This document shows, in pieces, positions 1-9,348 of a stretch of DNA of 63,264 bases. The notes under the pieces were generated by a model. That model saw nothing but the letters and a program-made list of their open reading frames with translations, searched no databases and was not told the origin of the DNA. This stretch comes from JAUHXS01 sp965213575 (GTDB taxonomy: Bacteria > Bacteroidota > Bacteroidia > Chitinophagales > JAUHXS01): contig CBDBZN010000031.1 in the NCBI GenBank assembly GCA_965213575.1, forward strand, positions 1-63,264. Reading direction: 5' to 3'. Position numbers and translations under genes: made by a program. Every line of letters starts with the position of its first letter. The stretch's first letter is position 1.

Positions 1-2
1 CA

Positions 3-728
3 AGCTTGGTTCCGGTAGTAGTACCTACAGTCAGTAAAATGGATTCTTCTGATGTTCAACTCAGCATACTATTAGCTAATGTAAAAATGTCAAATAGAAA
101 CGCAAAGCTATTTATTGATTTAATTAAAGATACAGAACCTGATATAGTTTTAGCTATGGAGATAGATGATTGGTGGGAGGAGCAATTGAAAGGAATACAA
201 AAAGCATATCCTTATTCTCAGGAAACTGTTAATGCAGCCGCATATGGCATGACGCTATTTAGTAAATACCCACTAAAAGAAATAGATGTTAGATATTTGC
301 AAAATGAAAAAGTTCCTTCATTTGAAAGCACAATTTCTTTGGCTGCCGGAAAGAATATTAGCTTTCATGCTATCCATCCAGTTCCACCTACTCATTTTAA
401 AGACTTACCTGATAATGCAGGGCAAGAGGAAGTTGCCATGCAAAAATTAGGAGAGAGAGTTAAAAATCGTAAATTTCCAACTATCATAGCTGGTGATATA
501 AATGATGTAGTTTGGTCTCATACTGATGAATTGACCGGCACAGAAAATATACTTCACGATATCAGAGTAGGAAGAGGTTTTTACAATAGTTATAACGCAA
601 ATAATATTTTTAAAAGATGGCCATTAGATCATGTTTTTGTAACTAAAGAATTTCGATTAAAAAAAATAGATCGTTTATCTAAGATCGGTTCTGATCATTT
701 TCCGATTTATGTTGAATTAGTAATATGA
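3..728 (+). CDS. Endonuclease/exonuclease/phosphatase family protein, 5' partial
   Basis: The reading frame is open to the window edge, so the true start lies upstream; a TTG at base 6 is only the first available start codon. The visible 240 residues carry the EEP (DNase I-like) fold signatures in order: an N in LLANV (about residue 25), the metal-binding E in AMEIDD (about 52), a YGMTLFSK segment, a catalytic H in HAIHP, the GDIND (G-D-x-N) motif, DH in PLDHVFV and the terminal SDHFP motif. The full active site is therefore present. Family members of this layout in Bacteroidota often have N-terminal membrane helices before the EEP domain; that part would be off the window (inference). Substrate (nucleic acid, phospholipid or other phosphodiester) cannot be told. 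Confidence in the family is high, in the role low. Confidence 0.85.
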   Translation, partial: SLVPVVVPTVSKMDSSDVQLSILLANVKMSNRNAKLFIDLIKDTEPDIVLAMEIDDWWEEQLKGIQKAYPYSQETVNAAAYGMTLFSKYPLKEIDVRYLQNEKVPSFESTISLAAGKNISFHAIHPVPPTHFKDLPDNAGQEEVAMQKLGERVKNRKFPTIIAGDINDVVWSHTDELTGTENILHDIRVGRGFYNSYNANNIFKRWPLDHVFVTKEFRLKKIDRLSKIGSDHFPIYVELVI

Positions 729-897
729 CATTTTAATAAATTTAAAGCCATTAGGCACTTTAAATTGTCTTATTAAGTGTTAAGAAGTGACGAGGAAGCC
801 TACCTACAAAGTTGCTTTATCAAAGAGAAACAAAAATCCATTTTCTTAAAACATTTTCTCGCATTTATTTATTTGATAAAAAAGAAAATATTTCTTC

Positions 898-905
898 TAT
901 CTTCG
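898..905 (+). promoter_or_regulatory. Putative promoter of the DUF2064 gene
   Basis: The octamer TATCTTCG differs by one base from the Bacteroidota -7 consensus TAnnTTTG, and a TTTG at 872-875 sits 22 bases upstream as the -33 element. Transcription would begin near 911, about 24 bases before the proposed GTG start at 935. Pattern match only. Confidence 0.4.
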
Positions 906-934
906 CACGATAAATTTCAGGCATACAATTTAAA

Positions 935-1634
935 GTGCAGGATTTAAACCTAAACACCGCTATATTATTTTTCTCTCGCTCTGCGGCAGAAGAAGCCTCC
1001 GCCAAAAACGTATGCTCCTCAAGTCGGTAAGAAAGCAAACCAAGCAATCGCTCAGCGACTCATTCGCCATAGCAAAAACATTTCCAATCAAACCGGCCTT
1101 CCTACATTTACGTGGGACACAACTAAGCAATATGGAAACACATTTGGCGAGCGTTTGGGCAATGCCATCCAATCTGTTTTCAAAAAGGGATACGACAACC
1201 TGATCGTCATTGGAAATGACTGCCCTACCCTTACCTCATCTTTGATATTAGAAACCAACGAACGGCTTAAAACAGAAAATCTTGTATTAGGGCCTGCCAC
1301 GGATGGCGGTATTTATCTTATTGGCTTAAATAAAGCGGCTTATAATCATCAAAAGTTTATCTCTTTATCTTGGAAAACTAAAGATTTACAACATAGCCTA
1401 GAAAACTACGCTAAAAACATTCAAATCGAAGTAAAATGGCTGAAAATTGAGCAAGATATAGATAATGCTTTAGACTTTAAAATTTTCTTAGCTACCACTG
1501 CTAAACACAGTATTTTAGGACGATGGGTTCAAGCATTATTAGCTTCGTATCAATCTAGTCAATCTAAATTTACTGTTCTTTTTCATTCTGCCGCCGAATA
1601 TAGCAGTCTAGGCCTAAGAGCCCCACCTTATTAG
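935..1634 (+). pseudogene. DUF2064 / TIGR04282-like glycosyltransferase, single-base frameshift
   Basis: Two frames join into one recognisable protein of about 232 residues. From a GTG at 935 the first frame reads an N-terminus ending in SRSAAEEASAK; the continuation (TYAPQVGKKANQ, then GNDCPTLTSS and GPATDGGIYLIGL) is one frame over. Removing one A from the A5 run at 1004-1008 restores a continuous protein of the length expected for DUF2064, a nucleotide-diphospho-sugar-transferase-fold family (TIGR04282, linked in databases to rSAM/arsenosugar clusters). NDCP and DGG are the family's nucleotide and metal signatures. As written, the first frame stops at about 1030, leaving only an N-truncated ORF. 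No ArsS-type radical SAM gene is in the window. Either a true pseudogene or a homopolymer sequence error; two more genes here have the same type of lesion. Confidence 0.75.
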
Positions 1635-1671
1635 CACCTCGCTTAATTATTATTTCTCTTTTATCTCTAAG

Positions 1672-1697
1672 AGTAATGAAGGTTAATGTTCATTACT
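1672..1697. repeat. Inverted repeat upstream of susC
   Basis: Perfect 9-base arms AGTAATGAA (1672-1680) and TTCATTACT (1689-1697) with an 8-base spacer, ending 25 bases before the SusC start codon. The position suits an operator or a 5' leader hairpin; no regulator gene is adjacent. Confidence 0.45.
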
Positions 1698-1722
1698 TAT
1701 TTAATAATTTTTAATATTCAAA

Positions 1723-4700
1723 ATGAAACAATTATATTTTTTTGCTTTTATATTAATTTTACACACGAATTTAAGCATTGGCCAACAGTTATCTGTCAGC
1801 GGAACAGTAATCGACAAATCATCGGGTGAGTTATTACCGGGGGTAAGTATTGTCGAAAAGGGAACCAATAATGGAACAACAACCGGTACAACCGGATCTT
1901 ATACGATCAATGTATCAAATGATTCTGCTATACTAGTTTATAGTTACGTAGGTTATGAACCTCAAAACATACCGGTAGCAGGCAGAACAAACATTGACTT
2001 ATCGCTTTCATTAACTACTCAGCAATTAAATGAATTTGTGGTAACGGCTTTAGGGGTGCAGAGAGAATCTAAAGATTTAGGATATGCCATTCAACGATTA
2101 GACACTAAGGAAATTTCTGAAGTTAAAGCTCCTAACTTTGTCGACAACTTTGCAGGAAAAGTAGCCGGCGTGACGGTCACACAAGGTGTTACAGGCATTG
2201 GCTCCACTTCAAAAATAACCATTCGTGGAGAAGCTTCTTTTACCAATAATAATCCCTTATTTGTAGTAGATGGGACACCCATCAATAACAATTCTATTGT
2301 CAACTTTACCAACGACGCAGCAGCAGGTTTCCAAGAAGTAGATTTTGGTAATGGAGCAATGGAAGTCAATGCGGATGATATTGCTTCAGTGACTGTTTTG
2401 AAAGGGCCTAGTGCAGCTGCATTATACGGTACAAGAGCAGCTAACGGCGTTATCATCATCACTACAAAAGACGGCTCTAAAGCAAAAGGTATTGGCGTAA
2501 GTTTTAATTCTTCTACATTTGTGGAGCGCCCTTTTCAATTGCCTAAATTCCAAAATAGCTTCGGACAAGGTAATTCAGGTCAATTTGAATATGTAAACGG
2601 CTTAGGTGGGGGCATCAATGATAATATTTCTTACAGCTGGGGTCCTGCTCTAGATCAGGGTACACTTATCGCACAGTTTAATAGTCCTGTTAGATTATCA
2701 GATGGCACAGTCGTTAGAGGAGGCGATTTAGCTGTGCATGGTGGTGCACCTATCGAGCCTACTCCATTCATTTCGCATCCTGATAATTTGAAAGATTTCT
2801 ACAATACGGGAGTAACTACAATTAATAATATAGCATTATCTTCTAACTTTGATAAAGGAGCTTACCGATTATCATTTACAGATTTAAGAAATGAATCTAT
2901 CATTCCCGGCGTTAACTTAGAAAGAAAAAACCTTGCTAGTCGGGTGGCTTTCAATCCCGCTGAAAAATTTGAAGTATCTACATCAATTAATTACGTAAAT
3001 TCTCAAAGTGACAACAGGCCCTCTAATGGATATGGATCAGAGAATATTAATTATTCTTTGGTAGCATGGGGGCCAAGATCACTGGATATTGTCAGCATGG
3101 AAGACTATTGGCAATCGGGCTTAGAAGGGCTAGAACAATACTCTTTTAACTATACTTATTTTGATAACCCGTACTTTATTTTATTAGAAAACCGAAACTC
3201 TTTTAACAGAGATCGTCTGTTTGGGAATGTGCTTGCTTCTTATGATTTTACAGATAAATTAAGTTTGCTAGTAAGAAGTGGCATGGACTACTCTAATGAA
3301 TTGAGAGAGTTTAGAAGAGCCTATAGCACCAACCGTTTTCAAAATGGTGCTTATGCTGAGCACTCAGTGTTTTATAGAGAAAATAACACAGATTTATTAT
3401 TGACTTACACTGAAAAGCTTGGAGATATAAGTGCTGAGTTTTCAGTTGGAGGTAACCGAATGAATAGGAAAACAGCAACTGTGCAAACACAGGCATTATC
3501 CTTAGCACAGCCGGGAATCTATAATTTATCAAATGCTGCTTCGCCGTTGGAGATATTTGAGTTTGAATCGACAAAAAGAATTAACAGCTTATACGGTATC
3601 GCAAAATTAGGCTATAAAAACTTTTTGTATTTGGATATTACCGGAAGGACAGATTGGTCTAGTGCCTTAGCTACTCCAATAGCTAATGATAACACCTCTT
3701 TCTTTTATCCATCATTTTCGGCAAGCTATATAGTATCTAATACTTTTTCCTTGCCAACTGCAATTTCTTTTGCTAAAGTAAGGGCAAGTTGGGCACAAGT
3801 AGGTAATGATACCGATCCGTATCAAACATCTACTGCTTTTGTATCACAAACACCTTATAATGCTCAACCTACCTTTAGTGCTCAAAACATCATTGCAAAT
3901 GCTAACTTACTGCCGGAGCAAACGACTTCTAAAGAAATTGGTGCAGATATTAGGTTTTTTGATGATAAATTGCGCTTTGATGTAACTTATTACAATGCCC
4001 TTACTGAAAATCAAATTATCTCCTTACCGGTTGCCATCTCTTCAGGGTACGACCAGCAAGTAGTAAATGGCGGTGCAGTAAGATCTAAAGGGATAGAAAT
4101 AATCACAGCAGCTACTCCCGTCAAAACAACCAACTTTGAGTGGAACACGCAGCTAAATTTTAGTCGCAATGTTTCTACCGTTGAAGAGTTGCCTGATGAG
4201 GCAGGAAGGATTACCTTAGCATATTCCAGAGTGTATGATAATGTGAACCAAACGGTATGGTTTCAAGTGGAAGAAGGTGGTAGAATTGGTGATATTTATG
4301 GTACCGGATATTCAAAAAACGAAAATGGCGACTTCATTATTAATGGCAGTGGCAACTACATTGTAGATAATACCTTGAAAAAACTAGGAAATGTTAATCC
4401 TGATTTCATTTTAGGGTTTAACAATAACTTCTCTTATAAAAATTGGAGTGCCAGCTTTTTATTTGACTGGCGACAAGGTGGCATCTTAGTATCCAGAACG
4501 CAAGCTTTGGCAGGTGTTGCAGGCCAATTGAAAGAAACAGAAGATCGTCCTGAAGCCGGTATTATAGCAGAAGGAGTAGTGAATGTGGGAACAGATGAAG
4601 CTCCTATTTATGAAGCCAATACTACCGCTATCTCAGCAGAAAGCTATTACAGGCAATATTATGACAGAAACCATGAGGAAAATAATGTTTATGATGCGAC

Positions 4701-4947
4701 ATACCTTAAACTAAGGCAATTCTCTATCGGTTACACTTTTAGAAGCGACAAAGCAACAGGCTTAATTCAAAAAGACAGAGAATTAAGTATAGCCTTAATT
4801 GGAAGAAATATTTTTGCTGTCAGCAAAATCCCTCATTTCGATCCGGAACAGCTGGCCGTACAAGGACAAAAATTTGTAAGTGGTGTAGAAGATATGTCTT
4901 ACCCAACAACTAGAAGTATCGGGGTTAAAATCGGATATAACTTTTAA
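1723..4947 (+). CDS. SusC/RagA-like TonB-dependent outer-membrane transporter
   Basis: Imports a substrate handed over by the SusD partner across the outer membrane, powered by TonB. The 1074-residue length is normal for SusC. Visible order: signal peptide (about 1-21, ending SIGQ), carboxypeptidase D regulatory-like domain (about 22-105, starting VSGTVIDKSSGELLPGVSI), the plug domain (about 115-255) with the SusC-type ALGVQRESKDLGYA and NGVIIITTKDG segments, then a long beta-barrel ending in GVKIGYNF, a terminal aromatic residue as in barrel proteins. The susD partner follows after 32 bases. No glycoside hydrolase, protease, sulfatase or sensor/anti-sigma pair is adjacent, so this is not a classical polysaccharide utilisation locus and the ligand is unknown. 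An inverted repeat lies just upstream. Confidence 0.95.
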   Translation: MKQLYFFAFILILHTNLSIGQQLSVSGTVIDKSSGELLPGVSIVEKGTNNGTTTGTTGSYTINVSNDSAILVYSYVGYEPQNIPVAGRTNIDLSLSLTTQQLNEFVVTALGVQRESKDLGYAIQRLDTKEISEVKAPNFVDNFAGKVAGVTVTQGVTGIGSTSKITIRGEASFTNNNPLFVVDGTPINNNSIVNFTNDAAAGFQEVDFGNGAMEVNADDIASVTVLKGPSAAALYGTRAANGVIIITTKDGSKAKGIGVSFNSSTFVERPFQLPKFQNSFGQGNSGQFEYVNGLGGGINDNISYSWGPALDQGTLIAQFNSPVRLSDGTVVRGGDLAVHGGAPIEPTPFISHPDNLKDFYNTGVTTINNIALSSNFDKGAYRLSFTDLRNESIIPGVNLERKNLASRVAFNPAEKFEVSTSINYVNSQSDNRPSNGYGSENINYSLVAWGPRSLDIVSMEDYWQSGLEGLEQYSFNYTYFDNPYFILLENRNSFNRDRLFGNVLASYDFTDKLSLLVRSGMDYSNELREFRRAYSTNRFQNGAYAEHSVFYRENNTDLLLTYTEKLGDISAEFSVGGNRMNRKTATVQTQALSLAQPGIYNLSNAASPLEIFEFESTKRINSLYGIAKLGYKNFLYLDITGRTDWSSALATPIANDNTSFFYPSFSASYIVSNTFSLPTAISFAKVRASWAQVGNDTDPYQTSTAFVSQTPYNAQPTFSAQNIIANANLLPEQTTSKEIGADIRFFDDKLRFDVTYYNALTENQIISLPVAISSGYDQQVVNGGAVRSKGIEIITAATPVKTTNFEWNTQLNFSRNVSTVEELPDEAGRITLAYSRVYDNVNQTVWFQVEEGGRIGDIYGTGYSKNENGDFIINGSGNYIVDNTLKKLGNVNPDFILGFNNNFSYKNWSASFLFDWRQGGILVSRTQALAGVAGQLKETEDRPEAGIIAEGVVNVGTDEAPIYEANTTAISAESYYRQYYDRNHEENNVYDATYLKLRQFSIGYTFRSDKATGLIQKDRELSIALIGRNIFAVSKIPHFDPEQLAVQGQKFVSGVEDMSYPTTRSIGVKIGYNF

Positions 4948-4979
4948 AATATTAATCAAAAATTGAAAAATTTAAACAG

Positions 4980-6428
4980 ATGAAAAAGTTAACTTATTTA
5001 ATATTAGCTGTAACCTTATTAGGAGCAGCATCTTGTAAAAAGAATTTTGAAGAACTCAACACAAATCCTAATTCGCCTAATGAAGTACATCCTAGTTTAC
5101 TGCTTCGCCAGGTAATTTACGATTATGGTGAGCAAATGTCTTACGAAGGCTTTGTAGCGGGCAATTTATTGGGACAATATTTTACGCAAGTAGATTTTAA
5201 CTTATTTGACCGACATAGTTTGGGTGCACCTCAGTATGGCGGTAATCCGTGGCCGATAATCTATACTAATTTGAGAGATAATCAAATCATATTAGACCGT
5301 GCGCGAGCTAATGAAACCTTTGCAGTGTATGAAGGCCCTACTCTTATATTAAAAGCCTATATGACTGCTGCTGTAACGGATATATATGGTGATGTGCCTT
5401 ACTTTCAAGCCCTGCAAGGAACTGAAGGAAATGTCACACCCGCATATGATGACCAAGAAAATATTTATACATCAACAGATGGTATTTTAGATAACCTTGA
5501 TAAAGGTATTGCAGCCATTAATCATTATACAGCTTCCCAAAGCTTAGATGGTGATATTTTGTTTGATGGCAACCTGTCTGCTTGGGTAACTTTTGCTAAT
5601 TCTCTAAAAATAAAATACTTGATGCGGATCTCGGATAAAGTAGATGTTGCTAATGAATTACAAATGATACACAACTCAGGAGATTATATGATGAGTAATG
5701 CGCAAAATGCTACCTATGATTTCACCGACGGACAGCCTAATAATTTTAGGTTAGCAACCCTTAGAGATGGTGATTTCAACTTATTTATCATGTCGGAAAC
5801 TATTGAAGAAATTCTTAAAGAGCTGGACGATCCAAGAATTGGCACTTTCTTCAGGCCTATTGGCAATGATACCACAGGTATGCAGTTTGAAGGATTTTTA
5901 AATGGATTTGATGCTTCTCAAACATCTATCTCTGTTGCCAATTACTCTTTAACCGGTACGATATTTAGAGACCATACCGGTGATTTAGATGCTAACTTCC
6001 TTACAGCTTGGGAAACTCAATTTTTATTAGCTGAAGCTGCTGAAAGAGGTTACATCTCGGCGAGTGCACAAATGCATTATGAAACAGGTGTGCAACTTGC
6101 TTTTGAGTATTGGCAAACACCGCTACCCGCTTCTTATCTCACAACAGATTCTGCGGCTTACGGAAGTAATGGTGCGGATAAAATTAAGCAAATTATCACG
6201 CAGAAATGGCTCGCAAACATCATTAATGGTTATGAAGGATGGATTGAATTTAGAAGAACCGGTTTTCCGGAATTTAAAACCGTTGCTGCCAGCTTGAATG
6301 ATAATCTTATTCCGGTAAGGATGCCTTATCCGACAGATGAAGCAACGCTGAATTCAGTTAGTTATAACACTGCGACTGCCTCAAACGGGAATAGTATTAA
6401 TGCTAAAGTTTGGTGGGATGTGGATTAA
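4980..6428 (+). CDS. SusD/RagB-like nutrient-binding outer-membrane lipoprotein
   Basis: Surface lid protein that pairs with the SusC channel. The signal peptide ends in a lipobox with Cys19 (LGAASC), followed by KKNFEELNTNPNSP, a start typical of the shorter SusD-like_2 group. At 482 residues it fits that group. TPR-like helices are expected over the first 300 residues, and a C-terminal segment with EGWIEFRRTGFPEF is the conserved SusD end motif. Co-transcribed with susC and followed by a strong terminator hairpin, so the pair probably forms its own unit. SusD proteins of this group occur with peptide, amino-sugar and other non-starch substrates; the ligand here is unknown. Confidence 0.93.
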   Translation: MKKLTYLILAVTLLGAASCKKNFEELNTNPNSPNEVHPSLLLRQVIYDYGEQMSYEGFVAGNLLGQYFTQVDFNLFDRHSLGAPQYGGNPWPIIYTNLRDNQIILDRARANETFAVYEGPTLILKAYMTAAVTDIYGDVPYFQALQGTEGNVTPAYDDQENIYTSTDGILDNLDKGIAAINHYTASQSLDGDILFDGNLSAWVTFANSLKIKYLMRISDKVDVANELQMIHNSGDYMMSNAQNATYDFTDGQPNNFRLATLRDGDFNLFIMSETIEEILKELDDPRIGTFFRPIGNDTTGMQFEGFLNGFDASQTSISVANYSLTGTIFRDHTGDLDANFLTAWETQFLLAEAAERGYISASAQMHYETGVQLAFEYWQTPLPASYLTTDSAAYGSNGADKIKQIITQKWLANIINGYEGWIEFRRTGFPEFKTVAASLNDNLIPVRMPYPTDEATLNSVSYNTATASNGNSINAKVWWDVD

Positions 6429-6524
6429 ATTGCAAATTAAGAAATTGACAAATTCTAAAATTAAAAATAATAATCTTGACGAAGTCCCACCTTGCGGAAC
6501 AAAGTTCAGGAATTCCAAATTAAT

Positions 6525-6568
6525 AAAATATGTCCGTCCTTCGAGTGCCTCAGGAGGACATATTTTTT
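6525..6568 (+). terminator. Rho-independent terminator after susD
   Basis: Arms AAAATATGTCC (6525-6535) and GGACATATTTT (6556-6566) are perfectly complementary; an inner TCCT/AGGA pair extends the stem after one bulged base. The 3' arm runs into a T tract to 6568. It separates SusCD from the symporter downstream, though partial read-through cannot be excluded. Confidence 0.7.
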
Positions 6569-6611
6569 CTCTATCTGCACATTGTTTTAGACAATTAAGC
6601 TACTTTCTACT

Positions 6612-7994
6612 ATGATCGACCCCGGCCTACTCCAATGGGGAATCTTATTGTTGTTTGGGATTGGGTTTTTCTTTGTAGCTCCCCTATCTAAAACAGCTGC
6701 ACAATTTTTCGCAGCAAGTTCTAAAAAAGGCACTCAACCAAATATATGGATACTTACGGGCAGCTTAGTAATATCCTGGATATTTGCTAAATCAATTACC
6801 AATGCTGCTAACCTAAGCTTACAGTTTGGGATGGTGGGAGGCATTTCTTATGCAGTGTATTATCTTTCCTTTATAACAGGCGGTATCATTATTTACCAAT
6901 TGCGGACTAAAGGAAATTTCAAAAGCATTCATGACTTTCTCTCCACTAGATTTGGAAAAAGCGCAGTGGTAGTTTTTTCTTTATTAATTGGATTTAGGCT
7001 ATTTAATGAAGTATGGTCTAATACCATGGTGATCGGCAGTTATTTCGGATCAGCAGGAAGCAATGAATACTATACTGCCATCCTCGTTTTCACGACATTA
7101 ACTCTTGCTTACACACTCAAAGGTGGATTGCGAAGTTCTTTATTGACCGATGCGATTCAAATGGTTTTGTTTGGAGTATTGTTATTTATTTTACTCGCCT
7201 ATTTATTACCGGACACGAAAGGAGGTATTCAGCCTTATCTTACTTCCGGCAGCTGGAAAATGTCAACCGGGCTAAATCTATTTTTCGCTGCGTTTCTTCA
7301 AATATTCAGTTACCCGTTCCACGATCCGGTATTGACCGACAGAGGATTTATCAGTGATACTAAAACAACTTTAAAAAGTTATCTGTTAGCTGCTCTAGTT
7401 GGATTTCTATGTTTAGCTGCTTTTGGCTTAGTAGGTGTTCATGCTCGACTGCTTGGCCTAGAAGGACAAGCTGCAGTTGAAGTAAGTAAATTATTAGGCG
7501 TAGCGGGCATGTTAGCCATGAATTTCATCATGATCACCTCAGCTGCATCTACCTTGGACTCTACCTTTTCTTCATTTTCTAAATTAATGGTAATTGATTT
7601 AGGAAAAAGTAAGGAATATAGTATCAAAAAAGGCCGTATCATGATGATTGTCATCACAATTCTAGGCACACTTCCCGTATTTGCGAATCCTGCCATTTTA
7701 TCAGCTACAACTGTTAGTGGTACAATGGTTATGGGACTGGCCCCTGTGTTTTTGTTATGGCGTTTTAATGCACCTAAAGCTTCTTTTCATCTACCCATTT
7801 GGTTTGGCATAGGAGTAGGAATTATATTAGCCATCGGACATTTTCCGGCCGGGTTAGTATTTACGGAAGGCCCTTATGCTGATTTGCTATTTGCAAATTT
7901 ATGGGGTGTTTTAGGGTGTTTTATTTTATTCCTTTTACCTTTATTCTTTAGGAAATGGAAAACAGCAAGTCAGCAAAAGACATTGGTACCTTAA
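6612..7994 (+). CDS. Sodium:solute symporter family protein
   Basis: Inner-membrane secondary transporter, 460 residues with about 12-13 hydrophobic segments. The pattern fits the SSS (PutP/PanF) family: a glycine-rich early helix (FGMVGGISYAVYYL), a charged loop (NFKSIHDFLSTRFGKSA), FRLFNEVWSNTMVIGSYFG, and a mid-protein SYPFHDPVLTDRGFIS loop. Its ATG lies 183 bases after susD beyond a terminator, and its 3' end overlaps the next gene by 40 bases, so symporter and phosphoesterase are translationally coupled. It could carry the periplasmic product of SusCD import into the cytoplasm (inference). Substrate unknown; SSS substrates include sugars, amino acids, nucleosides and vitamins. Confidence 0.88.
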   Translation: MIDPGLLQWGILLLFGIGFFFVAPLSKTAAQFFAASSKKGTQPNIWILTGSLVISWIFAKSITNAANLSLQFGMVGGISYAVYYLSFITGGIIIYQLRTKGNFKSIHDFLSTRFGKSAVVVFSLLIGFRLFNEVWSNTMVIGSYFGSAGSNEYYTAILVFTTLTLAYTLKGGLRSSLLTDAIQMVLFGVLLFILLAYLLPDTKGGIQPYLTSGSWKMSTGLNLFFAAFLQIFSYPFHDPVLTDRGFISDTKTTLKSYLLAALVGFLCLAAFGLVGVHARLLGLEGQAAVEVSKLLGVAGMLAMNFIMITSAASTLDSTFSSFSKLMVIDLGKSKEYSIKKGRIMMIVITILGTLPVFANPAILSATTVSGTMVMGLAPVFLLWRFNAPKASFHLPIWFGIGVGIILAIGHFPAGLVFTEGPYADLLFANLWGVLGCFILFLLPLFFRKWKTASQQKTLVP

Positions 7995-8788
7995 GCGGAA
8001 AGCTCCTTGTATTTGGTGGAGTTTATAGCAATTTCCAGGCGCTTCAAAAATTACAGCAAATTGCCACTTCACTTAACATATCTGCTAACCAAATTATCTG
8101 CACCGGCGACACCGTGGGCTATTGTGCTCAACCCGACGAATGTATTAAACTAATTAAAGATTGGGGGATTCATGTAATCGCCGGAAACATAGAAATACAA
8201 TTAGCAGAAGGATTAGAAGACTGCGGTTGCGACTTCAACAGCGGCGGGCGGTGTGATACTTTTTCCAGACAATGGTATCCTTATGCTAAGGATAATTTGA
8301 GCGAAGACGCTCTACAATGGATCCAGCAATTACCCCATTTTCTAAAGTTTGATTATGCGGGATTAGCAGGAATATGTGTTCATGGTTCTTATTTTGAAAC
8401 AGCAGGTTATGTCTTTGCATCTACAGATTGGGAGGAAAAAGAAAAAAATTTCCTAGCTACGGAAGCTGATTTAATTTTAGCAGGACATTGTGGGTTACCT
8501 TTTAGTCAGCAACAAGATGGTAAATATTGGTTAAACGCCGGCGTTATCGGCATGCCCGCCAACGATGGCACTCCAAGAGTTTGGTATATGATATTAGATG
8601 ATAAAGGTTCTAAACTCAACTATACTCATCACTACTTCAACTATGATCACCTCACGACTGCTAAGCTTATGACTGAAAAAGGATTACCACTACCCTATGC
8701 CAAAACACTCCAAACCGGCTTATGGGATAATTGTGAAATACTTCCTAAGGAGGAAACGGACCACCAGGGAGTGAAGATAAGGTTTTAA
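7955..8788 (+). CDS. Divergent calcineurin-like metallophosphoesterase
   Basis: A 277-residue cytoplasmic protein of the metallophosphoesterase superfamily. Motifs seen: CTGDTVGYCAQPDE (the GDxVGYG block), VIAGNIEIQ (the GN[HDC]E block), VHGSYF, LAGHCGLPF (the GH block) and WLNAGVIGMP (the NPGSVG block). The first block is odd: where D-x-H is usual, the protein has VFGGVYSNFQAL, lacking both metal-ligand residues. A cysteine-rich insert, DCGCDFNSGGRCD, follows the second block. The combination suggests a distinct subfamily, perhaps with an altered metal centre. The ATG at 7955 lies 40 bases inside the symporter gene, which supports coupled expression and a shared pathway. Substrate unknown. 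Confidence 0.85.
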   Translation: MENSKSAKDIGTLSGKLLVFGGVYSNFQALQKLQQIATSLNISANQIICTGDTVGYCAQPDECIKLIKDWGIHVIAGNIEIQLAEGLEDCGCDFNSGGRCDTFSRQWYPYAKDNLSEDALQWIQQLPHFLKFDYAGLAGICVHGSYFETAGYVFASTDWEEKEKNFLATEADLILAGHCGLPFSQQQDGKYWLNAGVIGMPANDGTPRVWYMILDDKGSKLNYTHHYFNYDHLTTAKLMTEKGLPLPYAKTLQTGLWDNCEILPKEETDHQGVKIRF

Positions 8789-8905
8789 AAAATTTATTAT
8801 TATCCAACATAGATACTTTATAATAAAAATGTTAAATGGTAAAATATATCGTATAGCTCGTGACAGGCTACTTTAAGAGGGCACATTCGCAAGTAGAGCA
8901 GTTTT

Positions 8906-8927
8906 AAACTCAGAAATTTCTGAGTTT
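8906..8927. repeat. Perfect 22-bp palindrome
   Basis: Half-sites AAACTCAGAAA and TTTCTGAGTTT abut with no spacer. The GAAATTTC core resembles the hairpin arm of the 99-bp element further along, hinting at shared origin. Confidence 0.6.
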
Positions 8928-9083
8928 AGGGAACGGCCTTTTTTTCAAACTACTACAATCTCGAAATTGAGAAGGAGAGAAACATCAGATGTATGAAGCC
9001 ACCAATAGGTGGCGAGTTTCTGCTGTTTTGGGTAGCATTTCTGAGATTGTTAGCGAGAAAAATCAGCCTTGAATTTTTTTTTG

Positions 9084-9117
9084 TTACTTTTCTTTTTTTC
9101 AAGAAAAAGAAAAGTAA
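9084..9117. terminator. Strong A/T-rich hairpin between convergent genes
   Basis: A 14-bp perfect stem, TTACTTTTCTTTTT (9084-9097) with AAAAAGAAAAGTAA (9104-9117), and a six-base TTCAAG loop. It lies between convergent genes and could act in either direction. Similar hairpins are common in Bacteroidota intergenic DNA (from memory). Confidence 0.5.
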
Positions 9118-9249
9118 GAAGAAATCATTGCAAAAATAACCCCGATATTAGGCTTTTTTAATTAAAATCGGAGTGGTTTACACCTATAAATTTCATTGAA
9201 CACCTTGGTATCATTCATTTTTCTTACTTGCGAATTTCCCTAAGAATGA

Positions 9250-9348
9250 ATTTCATATAATTTTTTTGCAAAAAAAATTCTGAAATGATATTCAATCCGT
9301 CCTTTCGCTAGTGAGTCACCATAGCGCAAGAAGGAACCCCGAAATCCC
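9250..9348. repeat. 99-bp dispersed hairpin element, copy A
   Basis: Starts with a near-perfect inverted repeat (ATTTCATATAATTTT... / ...AATTCTGAAAT, loop around TTGCA), continues through a divergent GC-richer body containing a second hairpin (CTTTCGCTA ... TAGCGCAAGAAGG), and ends with GAAATCCC. Copy B at 27370-27468 has exactly the same length and the same layout. Confidence 0.6.

Noticed and set aside
865..1300. Minus-strand and alternate-frame ORFs across the DUF2064 gene
   Set aside because: They are shadows: the plus-strand frames carry clear family motifs, and the opposite frames show no recognisable protein.
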